Positions 23,813 to 35,438 of a stretch of DNA of 64,000 bases are shown here, piece after piece. Both the position numbers and the translations under genes were made by a program. The first letter of the stretch is position 1. Every line of letters starts with the position of its first letter. This DNA is from Anastrepha obliqua (Eukaryota > Arthropoda > Insecta > Diptera > Tephritidae): assembly GCF_027943255.1 (NCBI RefSeq), contig NC_072895.1, positions 36,988,001 through 37,052,000 of the forward strand. Reading direction: 5' to 3'. The notes below the pieces were generated by a model that ran no database searches, was not told the DNA's origin, and saw only the letters and a program-made list of their open reading frames with translations.

Positions 23813-25059
23813 CAAGTTTGTTCAATAAGTTTTGCGGTTCGATAAGCAAAACGTAATTTTATGGTGTATTTTATATGCACTTTATTAATCAGTATAGTCT
23901 CTCTGAACATTAATACACTTGTTCCAAAGAGATTCCAACTTATGAACTCCATCGCTGAAGTGAGAATCTGCAAAGGGCTGCAAAATACGCTTCCACAGCT
24001 GTTATGACCTCATTACTTGATGAAAAACACTTTCCACGCATGCATTTTTTTAGGTCTGGAGATAGATGGAAGTCGCTAGTGGCCAAATCTGGTAAATACG
24101 GTGGATGCTCCAACAATGCGAACTTTAATTCAGGAATTTTAGCCATTGCCAAAATGCTCTTGTGACGCTTTGCAGTACTCTGAGATAAAAAAAATTTTTT
24201 TTTTTCAAAATGGGTCCTTTTTAACGAATTTTTTCCGTCAGCTGGTCTAAAAGGTTACAATAATATTCATAATTCATTATTTTACAAGTTTGCAAGTAAT
24301 CCACAATCAAAATTCCTTGCGCATCGCATAAAAGAAAACTAATAACACTATAACTTATCACCTTCTTGACCGATTTTTGAACACGAACTAGTTTCGGAGC
24401 CGAAGAAACCAATTCACACCACGCTTCCGCCTCTTGTTTTGATTTAGGACCATAGTGATAGACTCAAGTCTCATCCACAGTGAAATCCAGTTAATCCTTT
24501 CAAAATCGCTCTAAATGTTGCTGAGAAAGTCGCATTCGAATATGTTTTTGTTCCATTGTGGCACCCATTGTGCACACAGCTCTCTGAAACCCAATACTAC
24601 ACTGCCCAATGAGATGCCTAGGACTTCTACTAAATTTCTTTCAGTCGCTCGACGATTTTCCAATACCTGTGTTTTTCTACGATTTCTGGTGTTATTGCTG
24701 TTTTTGCACGCCCTGGTCGTGGATTGTCGTCATGGATTGTGCGACCACATTTAAATTCAGCAAATCATCTTCCTACAGTACTAATGGATGGCGAAAAGTC
24801 CTTATGCACTTTCAACTTTCGTTTATAAATTTCCTTTGCTTTTAAACCTTCCAAAAATAAAAGTTCAATCACTGCGCGATACTTGATTTTTTCTATTGTA
24901 GAAAATACTGTGACACGACGATGCTAAATTGCAATAAATTGAAATGAAACTTCACGTACGTTCATACGAAGAGTTTACCAATATACCAAAAAAACCCAAA
25001 ATTTAGCCTAGCAGCAACGCCCTTTGTTATCGAACCACAAAACGTATTGAACAACCTAG
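23813..25059 (-). mobile_element. mariner element, heavily decayed
   Basis: The ends are inverted repeats: left GTTTGTTCAATAAGTTTTGC, right (reverse complement) GGTTGTTCAATACGTTTTGT, about 1.25 kb apart. On the minus strand, ORF pieces give SSAPKLVRVQKSVKKV, then LIVDYLQTCKIMNYEYYCNL (24412-24221), then HPPYLPDLATSDFH (24110-24060). The last carries the final catalytic Asp block of mariner. Frame breaks are frequent. No intact TA duplication could be confirmed. Confidence 0.8.
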
Positions 25060-25394
25060 TATATCAAAGATTTCTAAATTATGCAATACCGAACTTTTAG
25101 GAAAATTGCTTACAATGCATTTTAATGTAGCCTCTACAAAGGCATGGTAAGCGTGACTACTTTCGCCGTACTTTGGAATCGATTAAGCGCAATTCAATTC
25201 CTTTCAGCAGTTTTTTGCAAGCATTTGTGAAGGGAACGGCAGCAAGCGTATTTTAAATAAAACAAATTAATATTGCCTCTTGCCGACCAATCATATTTTT
25301 TATAGCCACTTCTATAAATGCAAAAAATTCTGTATGCACTTTTTCATAGATACCGCAAAAGGCTTGGAGTATTTAGACTTAATAACTCAAAAAA

Positions 25395-25715
25395 CCGGTC
25401 CAGCACAATATAAGTCACCTTCATCGACTACTACAGATTACTTGGATGTTTTTAGGTCTTCAATTATTTGTCGTTTGGCCTTGCTACTAAGTGTGACCGC
25501 TATTTGCGTGGCTTTTGTACGACCGCATTTTAACGCATTAGCAATTCTTGAAATGCGACAGCCCTCCACTCCACCAATAGACTCTGCAGCGACTACATTA
25601 GGACAAAAGTCAAATTGTGAATTATTCAACACCACTTTTTGCAGTAAGCTAAGCAAAGCAGAACCCTCTATATCTAGTCTAGTTTCTGAGTCATTGCAAA
25701 GTTGAATCTTAGTTC
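25395..25715 (-). mobile_element. hAT/BED-type transposase-like relic
   Basis: The minus strand gives SRIANALKCGRTKATQIAV, then LSSKAKRQIIEDLKTSK, one stop, and SVVVDEGD. This arrangement (K.GRTKAT, then SKFSxxVDE) is typical of domesticated and mobile hAT-like ZBED proteins. Only about 100 codons survive. Identification is from memory of the family pattern. Confidence 0.5.
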
Positions 25716-25796
25716 ATAGTGACGCATATCTACCCGAGTATTAAATATAAAAATTTGAGAAATTGTTAGGACTTACCTTTCCTTCGCACACCACAA

Positions 25797-25823
25797 ATTA
25801 TATATTATATATATATATATATA
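25797..25823. repeat. (TA)n microsatellite
   Basis: TATATTATATATATATATATATA run between unassigned AT-rich sequences. Confidence 0.85.
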
Positions 25824-26103
25824 CCTTTCCTTCGTGGGGACGGATGTGAATCCGAAAACTTTTTTATTAGATCATTAAAATAACTAAATTAATTTACGAC
25901 GTTGAGAATTTTCTTCCATTTGAAACACATCGGAAGTCCTTTATATGGAAGAAACTGCTTACCCGTGCAAAAAAAAAAATCAAATATCAACGCGAATTTT
26001 GGGCGACTTCAAACTTACACTTTTTTATACTAGAACTGAAAGAGTTATAAAACTGCAGAATTCTGATTTCAAGGTTAAAAGTTGTGATGGAAATTTTTGA
26101 AAT

Positions 26104-26200
26104 AGTAGCATAAACATTACCCCCCATATATATACGGGGAATGCTGCTGAAGTGACAGTGGACTTAGAGCCGACTGTCGTGAGATCGATTTGGGTTACAT
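26104..26200 (+). repeat. Hairpin-bearing repeat (family D)
   Basis: Shares AGCATAAACATT, a CATA(T/C)ATATACGGG centre, AATGCTGC(T/G)GAA and GTGACAGT with 34087-34206. The first 45 bases form an imperfect inverted repeat around CATATATATACG. The class is unknown to me. It could be the end of a larger transposon. Confidence 0.6.
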
Positions 26201-26589
26201 GATATGGTGTTCAAAACTTAACCGTGTTCGAGATATTTGATTTTGAAGATTATTTTGCAAAAACAAAAATGATTTTTGCTCGTGCGCTCACTTTCTTTAA
26301 ATTTTAGTTCTAGGGTCCGATATTTTTCTTTTATCTTTATCTTTAATAAAAATCAATCCGAGGCTTTGTGCATGTTTTCATTGGGGGATTTTTAAGTGGT
26401 GGGTCCCAAACCCAGCGCACAACCAGCTATCATGGAATGCTTCGCCTTCTCAAATTAGCTCGCTCTCCAACGGGTGTTCGGAAGTTACCCAGAGAATACT
26501 TGGGCTAATCGCGGGAGTTGTGAGCTGCTTCAACCATGTGCATAAGAATCGTCCTGGCCACTCCCAAGTGAATGGCGATCAGTAACTTT

Positions 26590-27165
26590 TCCCACTTGCG
26601 TGTACTTCTACATATGGAACCATCCTCCTTTAACATCGATAACAATGACAGACTTGAAATCTAACGTAGAATATCTCTTGCCAACAAGTGCTACTTTGGA
26701 CTAAGTAGGCAATTGAGTAGTAAAGTCCTCTCTCGACGAACAAAACTAACACTCTACAAGACTCTCATCATGCCCGTCCTAACGTATGGCGCAGAAGATT
26801 TTTTGACCCTTGCACGTTGGCAACGGCGAATATCGCAGGCGATGGAACGATGAGCTGTATGAGCTTTACGACGACATAGACACAGCGCAGCGAATAAAAG
26901 TCCAGCGGCTACGCTGGCTGGGTCATGTCGTCCGAATGGATACAAACACTCCGGCTCTGAAAGTATTCGATGCGGTACCAGCTGGTGGTAGCAGGAAGAG
27001 GAAGGCCTCCTCTGCGTTGGAAAGATCAGGTGGAGAAGGACTTCGCTTCACTTGGTGTGCCCAAATGGCGCCGGTTAGCATGAGAAAGAAACGACTGGTG
27101 CGCTTTGTTAAAATCGGCCAAAATCGCGTAAGCGGTTATCGCACCAATTAAGAAGAAGAATAAAA
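26590..27165 (+). mobile_element. RTE-like non-LTR retrotransposon, 3' end
   Basis: Frames in order: LANKCYFGLSRQLSSKVL and RRTKLTLYKTLIMPVLTYGA (26675-26790), then RIKVQRLRWLGHVVRM (26890-26940), then GRPPLRWKDQVEKDFASLG (27000-27055). This series is characteristic of RTE-type ORF C-termini. At least two frameshifts (near 26800 and 26995) break it. The element's RT core is absent. Confidence 0.75.
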
Positions 27166-28019
27166 ATCAATAATAAAATGTGAACCAAGTCCTGTTTGTT
27201 AAAGGTGACTGCTTGAAAAGTTATGAGTTTACGACTTTTCACTTTTCCTGCTTCACATCATGAAACAAATTTTGATGGAAACTATTCGGCGAATTACTTA
27301 GCCGGCCGGCTTCCCACCCTTTTGGTCACAGTCCGCAGTAGCCTAATAATAATAATAATTCTGAGAATTATTTTAAAACTTTTACGTCTTTTTAGCTGTC
27401 CAAAAAGGTATAATATTTTAAGAGTAATTTAATTTAATAGACTCAGCAGGAAGTCCAACATAACGAGATATTTAAACGATCGAAAAAAGTTGGGTGAAAA
27501 CTTGTTTACTGTGGAGAGACTCTCTATGTGTGCATTTGGTTTTGGCTTGAATATTATTGAGATGGGACAAAACCACGCCCACGCCGTCGCCACGTATATA
27601 TATGTATATTCCCGTAGTTCCTAGGTGAAACGAAGTGTATCAATAAACAGCTTAAAATTCGATTTACTTAAACTAAGAATTTGATTCGTCGTCAAGTGCG
27701 ACCAAGTTGTAGGGCTTCTGCTTCCACTAATCTCCTCCACGTATTAGATAGCCTACTACATCTCCGACTGCCTTACGGGTTCCAGTCTAAGGCTGCTTTT
27801 GATGGTGATGGAATCAGGTCAGAAAAGGCGCACAGTTTTGCGAAGACTTTCTATGTGTTAAGACTAAATTTCCTTTGCCCATCTGATGAAGCTATAACTG
27901 TCATTGTGAGAGTGTTTGAAGACGAGATTGTTTGAATCCAAATGTCAATAGTCAGCACAAATTAAATTTTTCTAAAATGTGATTATTTCCCTACTAAACC
28001 TAAGCGATAGGAGATTTCG
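27166..28019. other. Noncoding, unassigned
   Basis: Contains a short (ATA)n run at 27342-27358 and an open frame at 27681-27935 with no recognisable domain. It may include further retrotransposon debris, but I could not assign it. Confidence 0.4.
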
Positions 28020-29455
28020 ATGAAGATATGTTTCGTGCTTGTTTCTCATTGCATAAAAAAATTCTTAGCAACATTTATCGAAATAAAAACAATAATGCTA
28101 ATTATAGACCAATTGCCAAATTATCCACGATTTCAAAATTATTTGAATTAATAGTGAAAGAAAAAAATTATTTCGCAGTTAATCGTTATATTTCAGCAGA
28201 CCAACACGGCTTCGTGAAAGGTAGATCTACTGTTTCAAATCTTGCTGTATTCTCTGATGCTGTTTACACAGACTTTTCAAAAGCATTTGATAAGGTTAAT
28301 CACAGTCTTTTAATTTCCAAATTGAGTGCTATAGGATTCCATTCCACTCTTTTAAAATGGATTAAATCCTATCTCTCCTCTCGGAAATATGTTGTTAATG
28401 TTGATGGATCGTTATCAATTTCTTTTATTGCGTCCTCTGGTGTACCTCAGGGAAGTATACTAGGTCCCCTACTATTTATACCTTTTGTTAATGACATTTC
28501 TAGTTGTTTTAATAACGCAAATTTTCTCTTGTATGCCGATGATTTAAAGATATACTCGGGTATTGCAAGTACAGTGGACTCTTTAAACCTTCAATCTGAT
28601 TTAGATAACGTTGTTGCTTGGTGTAAAAGAAATAAGTTAGATTTAAATATAAGCAAGTGTTTTTATATGTCTTATTTTAAATTTTGTTCTCTTATACCCA
28701 CTTCCTACCAGATTTGTGGTTCTAGTTTATGCAATCGAAGTGAAATTACTGATCTTGGTGTGGTATTTGATTCTAAATTCTCTTTTCAAAAACATTTAAA
28801 TCACACCATTTCAAAATCTTATTCCGTACTTGCGTTTATTCGACGTTTTAGTTCGGACTTTGTTGATCCATACATGTACTTTAAAGTTGTTATATACGTC
28901 TCTAGTGCGTTCGAAGTTCGAATACGCCGTCTTTACTTGGATACCATATTATGCTTGTGATATTAGTAGGCTTGAACGGGTCCAGAAAGCTTTTGTGCGT
29001 TATGCTTTGCGTTCTTTAAATTTCACTGATCCAATTCCATCTTATAAATGTCGGTGCTTCCTCATAAATCTAAAATCATTAGATATTAGAAGGACTATTC
29101 TCTCCATTACTTTCCTTTTCGATTTGATAAATGGGGTTGTTGACTCCCTATCGCTACTCCAGAAAATCAATTTCAATATTCCTCAGCGAAGTTTACGGCC
29201 AAAGAATCAAATTGGTTCTAAATGAATTGTTGAACTAAATTCTTAGTATTATCTAAGAATCTTCCTCTGTAAATTATAAGAAATGTTACGTTTTTCTTTC
29301 ACTCATTACAATTGAAACTAGTTAATTAATATAAGTATAATTTTACTTTGATTAAGTTATTTAGCATTAATCTGTTTTAATAGTCTGTAGGAAATACCGT
29401 ATTTTTTAGACTATTAATTAATTAATTAAATAAATAAATAAATAAATATATCTTA
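28020..29455 (+). mobile_element. CR1/Jockey-type non-LTR retrotransposon, RT to 3' end
   Basis: The frame 28028-28960 encodes RT blocks: NYRPIAKLSTISKLFE, then DQHGFVKGRSTVSNL, then YTDFSKAFDKVNHSLL. SSGVPQGSILGPLLF, then FLLYADDLKIYS (catalytic YADD near 28533-28544) and LNISKC follow. A frameshift near 28900 moves the frame to 28830-29225, which carries the ISRLERVQKAFVRYALRSL C-terminal segment. The 3' end has a TTAATTAATTAAATAAATAA run at 29415-29450, a typical A/T-rich LINE tail. It is 5'-truncated (no endonuclease seen). The coding part is well preserved compared with its neighbours, so the insertion is relatively young. Confidence 0.85.
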
Positions 29456-30955
29456 TTGCGATACTGGTTTCCACGAGATCAGATTTTTCCTGCAGGGTAT
29501 GATATCGCATACATATGTATGCACGCGGATACGCGTATGAGCAGTAAATGCAGTGAACTTCATACGATGCCATCCATGCTCATCCGCAACGGATGTTATT
29601 TGTTTTTGTTTTTTTCTTGTGCCATCTTAACAAATACTTACGCGCACTTTCACTTTCATCTCTGCGAAATATTAACAAAACCCTCGCACTATGTCTTTTT
29701 ATGGTATTCAGTGAGATTAAGTTGGAGCTAAAGAAAAAACACAAATCTTTGAAGCATCTTCGACGCCATCAATAATTTTATAAGACATTTGTCAGAAACT
29801 TGCACCACAAGAATTTATTGGTTTGTCCAAATGGACTGTAGAACAAGAAATCTGCTGATATAATCCAGATAATAACTTTTGACAACAGATTACGTTTATG
29901 CGCCAATTCGGCAATTCATGCGTGAATATATACAAATATGAAACTTCTGGTACAAATAAACACATGTAAATATTTATACATACATATTATATAAGTGCAT
30001 CGTAAGTCGACTCAATTTAATACCCTGTATTATCACTCAACTTAACTTAGTCTGACGTAATTTTACTTAGTACACCTGGTCCCAGTCACAGCTGTTCTTA
30101 TTCATAAGCTGCGTAAATCGTGATTTCTTTGGAAGATGCATTGAATACCAAACGCTGCAACTGTCCTCTTCAAGCTGCCACTAAATTAATTATTTTCAAA
30201 AGTTTTTTCAGATTTTCTATTAGCATAAATGCCTTTATTTCGATACTTTCTTCATTTGATAACGACTTCTATCCGGTAAAAGATATTTTTGACGTTTTGT
30301 TGACTTAACAATAACCGAAAGTCATCACTGATGTCCAACTTCACATGTATCTTCTTGCATATGAATGTAGGTACATACTAATACATACATACGTGAATAC
30401 AAAAAGCAGCATCCACTTAAGGTACAAACATTTTTATGGCCAATGTGTGTATGTATGTGTGAATTTGTATGTACTGATACACATAATTATACAAATATGA
30501 ATGTATTTGTGTTTGTAGATACGTTTCGACTCAAAATAATAAATGCAAATCAGATAAAAACGTATATTTTCCAGCCTATTGCCGTTCAATAGTTGATGAC
30601 TCACCACCTCAAAGTTAAAGAAAGAGAAACACAAAGCTCGAGATTTCTCCAATGGAATACGAAATAACCACCTGAACAAAAATCTGTAATTATTAAAAGT
30701 ATTAAATCCATAGCAAATATTTTAAGTTCAATCGAATTTTTTTATATGGAAAAAAAGCTTAGCACCGTTAATAAAAAAAATGGCAAAAATTAACGGTATT
30801 TTGTAGTCACTCAAAACTTGCAATTAAAACTACCATTTGCACTAAAATTAAATGGGCCACAGAACTGCTAATTCAGAAAAATTCTAAAAATCCTGCTTGA
30901 AAAGTTCAAAATTTTGGTGAAGTTTTGAAAGTTTTTTAAAAATTTTGTACAAAGT
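29456..30955. other. Noncoding, unique-looking
   Basis: 1.5 kb with CATA simple sequence at 29965-29995, 30360-30400 and 30440-30515. Short open frames have no recognisable domain. No repeat element was assigned. Confidence 0.45.
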
Positions 30956-30959
30956 TAAA

Positions 30960-31680
30960 AACTTTGTTAAAAAATGCAAGAGGTCGCTCTCGCTTATCCA
31001 ACAACACCACACATTGTTGGGCCTCCGGCCATTATGGAGTGGAGGGAAATGAAAGAGCGGTTGAGTGTGCAAGGAAAGGATCTGAGCTTGATATTCAGCG
31101 GGTGCTAGAGGGCATAAGCATTCCTCTAAACGAATTGTACACTGCGATTGACTTGAACGCAACCGCGTAAAGCAATAAAAGGTGGTCTCCGACTACTAAG
31201 TGCAGTGTCTCCAAAGCGCTCTGACCAAAACTGACTCTCAAAGGACCAAATATCTGTTTGGATTCAACAGATCAACTACCAGCGTCCTTACGGATATTAT
31301 AAATGGTCACTGCACTAGTGGCACCCTAGCCAGTAGGATGGGTGTACCTCACAATGGTTTCTGAAGAGTGAGTTGTGGAGATGAAGAAGAAATTGAGTCG
31401 GTACAACAACTCTTCTGTGAATGTCCTGCACTTCAAAGAAGCCGTGTCAAATATCTTGGCGATTATTTCTTTGAAGACTTGGGAAATTTGCACAATGTCC
31501 CACTGAAAGAACTAGTTACCTTTTTAAAAATAGGTATCTTAGTGGTTTAAGGAACTTTGTTAGGGGATGGAAATCAAATGCAGGTATCACAATGGGCCTT
31601 AGAGTCACGCAGTGTCTTGTTTTAGAAAAAGCAAGCTAACCTTGCCTTAATTTAGACAAGCAACCTGGCTAATCTAACCC
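30960..31680 (+). mobile_element. Non-LTR retrotransposon 3' end (RNase H remnant and Cys-rich tail)
   Basis: Bases 31015-31160 give a damaged RNase H end (HYGVEGNERAVECARKGSELD, compare GxxGNExADxxAxxGS). The C-terminal segment at 31368-31550 reads SCGDEEEIESVQQLFCECPALQRSR, which is the family's Cys/His block. It ends near 31680 in CTAATCTAACCC. RT is missing. Confidence 0.7.
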
Positions 31681-32689
31681 AACATAAACTTTACGTTATA
31701 TGGTTTTTGTTGTTTGGAATTTTTTTTGATTTTTATATAAGTCTTGACACGTGGATTTTTATAGTTTTTTTTTAGGTACTGAGGGATACTTTATTAAAAA
31801 ACTAATAAACACTAAATACACCACAAAAAGTCAAAACTGGTCAAAATGTTGATGTGCTCACTCACTCAATCACTCAATTCATTCTTTAGAAATATGTGCA
31901 TGTTTTCGTACATGTGTGGCTCACTCTTGCCAGTTTCTTCATTTTAAAATATACGAGCGGCTTTGGTAATCAACTAAAGCCATGAAATTTCTCTGTTGAA
32001 TAAGCTTTTCTTTGGATGCTGTGTGGTTTGTTGGGTGTTTTGTTTGTTGTCGATGAGGTTTACTCTAACGGATGGAGCAATTCAATGATCGCAGCGACTC
32101 CAGCAAATGCATCCGCTTCTCTCGCAAATAACAAACTGACAAACCGATAAACCACAAAGCCACAAGCAAACGACATTCGAGTCGATATACGAATCGTTGA
32201 AAATTAGCAATGAGTGGAGTTTAATGCGCTGAAATCCAGCTAAGCAGAATGGATGGATGTGTGTATGTATGAGATGCGTTTGTGCATATATACCTACGTG
32301 CATACATACATATGTGCCATTTTTATTTATAATAAAATTTGATATGAGTTGCATAAATCCGACAGTCAGTGCTACCGTTGTGCAACTACATTTACAATCA
32401 AACAGAGGCACTCCCTCGGAACCCAACTTTTTATAAATTTCCTCTATTTAACTCTTTTTCAAAATTTATGCGACTTTCGCCGGTTTTTATATTTTTGCAA
32501 CTTTCTTTAGTATATGTATGTGTGTACAAGTTTTGAAGTTTTTCTAAAAAAATAAGTGTTATTCCCTAGGCAAACAAAACAGCGGCATGACAAATCTAAA
32601 CACAGTGCAATCAGCCTAAAAACATTTATTCATTTTAAAACTAGCTTTTTGTAAGGTGAAGTCTAAAATAAACAAGACTGATCTAAAAT
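31681..32689. other. Noncoding, unique-looking
   Basis: Bases 32060-32240 are of mixed composition and look like unique host DNA, possibly UTR or regulatory. There is no splice-bounded ORF and no repeat was assigned. Confidence 0.4.
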
Positions 32690-33345
32690 AGAAATGACAG
32701 GAGTTTTGTTCTGATAACTTCGAGTTTATTTATTAAAACTAGTCTCCTCTGGCATCGATACATTGTTTTGCGCGATCTAAAAGCTTTCCGAAAGAGTTTT
32801 TCATGTCATTGACCGGAGTGCCCTTTTGGATGGCCTCTACGGAGGCAAAACGTTATCCTTTCATGGCCAAACGCAATTTTTCGAATAGGTGGAAGTCACA
32901 TGGAGCCATATCAGGCAACTACGGTGAGTGATTGATGGTTAAAATGCGATTTCTAGTCAAAAAGGCAATCACAAGAGTGGATCGATGAGACGGCGCCAAA
33001 TGCGATTTTTTGGGTGGTGGCTTATCTGGGGCCTCCCATTCGGCACTTTGCCGCTAAGTTTCAGGTTCATGTTGAAAAAACCACGTTTAATCACCAGTTA
33101 CAATGTTGTAAAGGAAGTTCTCGTATTTTCTCGTCTCTTTAATGAGGTCTTTCGAATGTTGAATTCTAAGCAATTGTTGGTCCTCAGTGCACAGACCTTT
33201 TATAAGCCCAAATGTCCGATTTCATGAACTTCAACGATGATTTCGGTTCATTTTTGAAAAATTTACGAACAATTTCGATGGAGTTTTCGGTGATTACTGA
33301 TTTTGTATGTTCATTCTCATTTATGTTCTCACATGTAACTTCCAA
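32690..33345 (-). mobile_element. mariner-type relic, minus strand
   Basis: The minus strand carries a C-terminal block resembling SVEAIQKGTPVNDMKNSFGK and LDRAKQCIDARGDYFE in scattered frames (32870-32745). An NIVTGD catalytic segment lies near 33105-33085. Almost every frame is broken and only the order of motifs supports it. Confidence 0.6.
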
Positions 33346-33399
33346 CGCACTAACTCATTAAAAAGGTGGGCTCACCACCGTTATCAATCACTGCTTAAA

Positions 33400-34080
33400 G
33401 GCATCGCGGAATTGATCCAACTAGTTGATTAAACTCTTTCCACGTTATTTGGTTCCATTCCTCCATCAATTATCGATTTTGCGTTTACTATACTTGGTCG
33501 AATTTTTTTCTTTAAGGCTCCCAAACTTGCTCTATCGGATTTAAATGCGGACTCTGCGACGCTGTACGCTGGGTGCGTGTCTGAGTAAGATCTATTCTTT
33601 GACAATTAGTGCAGTATGTTTAGGGTCATTACCTTGTTGGGGAACCCAACCTTGCCCAAGACGCAAGCATTCGACTGAAGGCCACAAATGTTGTTCCAAC
33701 ATCTTTATATATATTTATATCGATCTATAGTACCTTCAAAAAAGGTCGCCTTTCCAATGCCAGATGCAGCAATAGCTTCCCAAAACATTACATTACCACC
33801 GCCGTAAGTATACAATTTTTCAATTCACGACCATCACTTCCAAATATACTGCACTTTGATTCATCAGTAAATAAAACTTTGAATCTTGTCAATATGTGCC
33901 CGTGTAAACTCCACCCGAAAGCGATGGTTTTTTTATGAAAACAGAGGCTTTTCACGTGGTGTCCTTCTGAAATATCCGGTATTAATAAGATATTTCTTAA
34001 TAGTTCTTGGATGATTTTAAGGTAGTGATCTAAAAGCTTAAGAGTACGATTTTTTAATAGGATACCGTTTTTTTTTTTGT
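33400..34080 (-). mobile_element. Tc1-like transposon relic, minus strand
   Basis: From 33970 down, the minus strand reads HVKSLCFHKK, then WSLHGHILTRFKVLFTDESKCSIFG (TDES catalytic block). A GGGNVMFWEAIA-type segment follows near 33800-33770. Near 33540-33490 the frame suggests NPIEQVWEPLKKK. The order fits a Tc1 transposase, and there are several frameshifts. Confidence 0.7.
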
Positions 34081-34086
34081 TATTTG

Positions 34087-34206
34087 TAGCAGCATAAACA
34101 TTCCCATACATATACGGGAAATGCTGCGGAAATGACAGTCCTTGGCCGGATATAACATCGGGTCGTTCCGCTTACGTAGAACTGACTATCGTGGGACCGA
34201 CGTAGC
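34087..34206 (+). repeat. Hairpin-bearing repeat (family D)
   Basis: Homologous to 26104-26200 and more complete. An imperfect stem around CATACATATACGGG is followed by GACAGTCCTTGGCCGG, GGGTCGTTCCG and TACGTAGAACTGAC. It directly follows the Tc1-like relic. Confidence 0.6.
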
Positions 34207-34429
34207 AAAATACTAACAGTGATTGCTGCACTTGCAACAGTGATTGCTGCAAATCAACTTCCAACGCTTTGTATGTACGCTACTACTACTGCATCAGAAC
34301 TATCGATATCGATAACTATGCTTTAACAACTGCGAATGGCAAACTGTGGGAAAGTTGGGGAAATTTCCTTTGAAAAAGAAAAAATATATAAGTTCCCGAA
34401 GTTCATAAAGCAGTGACAGCATCTCCGGC
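34207..34429. other. Noncoding, unassigned
   Basis: A 15-base phrase (CAGTGATTGCTGCA) is directly repeated at 34218-34251. Nothing else was recognised. Confidence 0.5.
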
Positions 34430-34765
34430 TCTTATTTCTTTAGAAATGCGGAAGAAGCTGCCGTTACGTGCTATGCTGACCGAATTTTTGTTTCCAAAAA
34501 TTAATCTGCTAAACAACTCCGACATTTGGTTCCAAAAAGGCCACGCAACTGGCCATACAGTGCGCTTAACAATCGATTTATTGCAATATTCAAGCCAGCA
34601 TTGACATCATACAACAATTTTGAAAAAAGTAGTAAACTTGGGCTGATCGAAAGGACCATGTAACTCGTAGCCACGGCGGACTTATGCCGGATGTCATATT
34701 TAAAAAATAAGTGCAATGAAATTATCTACCACATTATAATAAAATATAATCATATTTTTTAATTC
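34430..34765 (+). mobile_element. IS630/Tc1-like DDE transposase fragment
   Basis: The frame at 34440-34600 reads LTEFLFPKINLLNNSDIWFQ then GHATGHTVRLTIDLL. This fits the insect DDE pattern FFxPxIxxLxxxDxWFQQDGATxHTAxxTxxLL. The catalytic Asp is lost (K-G-H where Q-D-G is expected). A C-terminal piece at 34620-34740 (KCNEIIYH) follows with the middle deleted. Confidence 0.6.
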
Positions 34766-35438
34766 ATTTCAAAGATGTTTCTGTTCCCAAACTCCTAAAA
34801 AGCATGACCGCATCGCTTTCAGTATATTTAAAGTCTCGACAGTGGGAGCCGAACCGTGATATAGTCAATTATAAATATTGATATTCATACGGTACGGTGC
34901 ATTGGATAGGGATAGTTTACTGGGGCGGCAGTTTACTGAGTTAATCTAGAATCGGCTGGCATGGGAATGATTTATATATTCATATTCGTGATCGCTGATC
35001 CTGATCGCAATTTGTGAGCCTCAAAGTTCAGCAATTAAATGCTTTTGTTTTCGGCATAGTAAATTTGCTTCATTGCTTTATTGCAGCAGGTCTGCTAAGT
35101 GCGTTTCCGAAAATACTTCGTATGACCACTGCTGCTCTCTCTCAAAATCCGTAACATTCCTTAAACGGATTACTCATTTTCTATGTGTAACAACTCTAGT
35201 AAACAGAAAGCAACTAACTTAGAGCCGATGACAATAAATATAAAATGAATCGTTCTTCCTAACCATATGGCACTATTTGTAAAAATTATTTATAACAACG
35301 AATAATTTATTAAGTCTGGTCTTCTACCACATCTTACACTAAGTCTGTATCTTATCGTATATATTTTTTCCATTAATTTGTAAATAAAACCTTCCCAATT
35401 TGAAAAGAATGTGTAAAACTGATTTTGAGCGATTTATA
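34766..35438. other. Noncoding, unassigned
   Basis: AT-rich, with no coding sequence or repeat recognised. Confidence 0.5.

Noticed and set aside
30434..30679. 81-codon minus-strand ORF
   Set aside because: Its C-terminal half is simple CATA/GTGT repeat translation and the rest has no motif.
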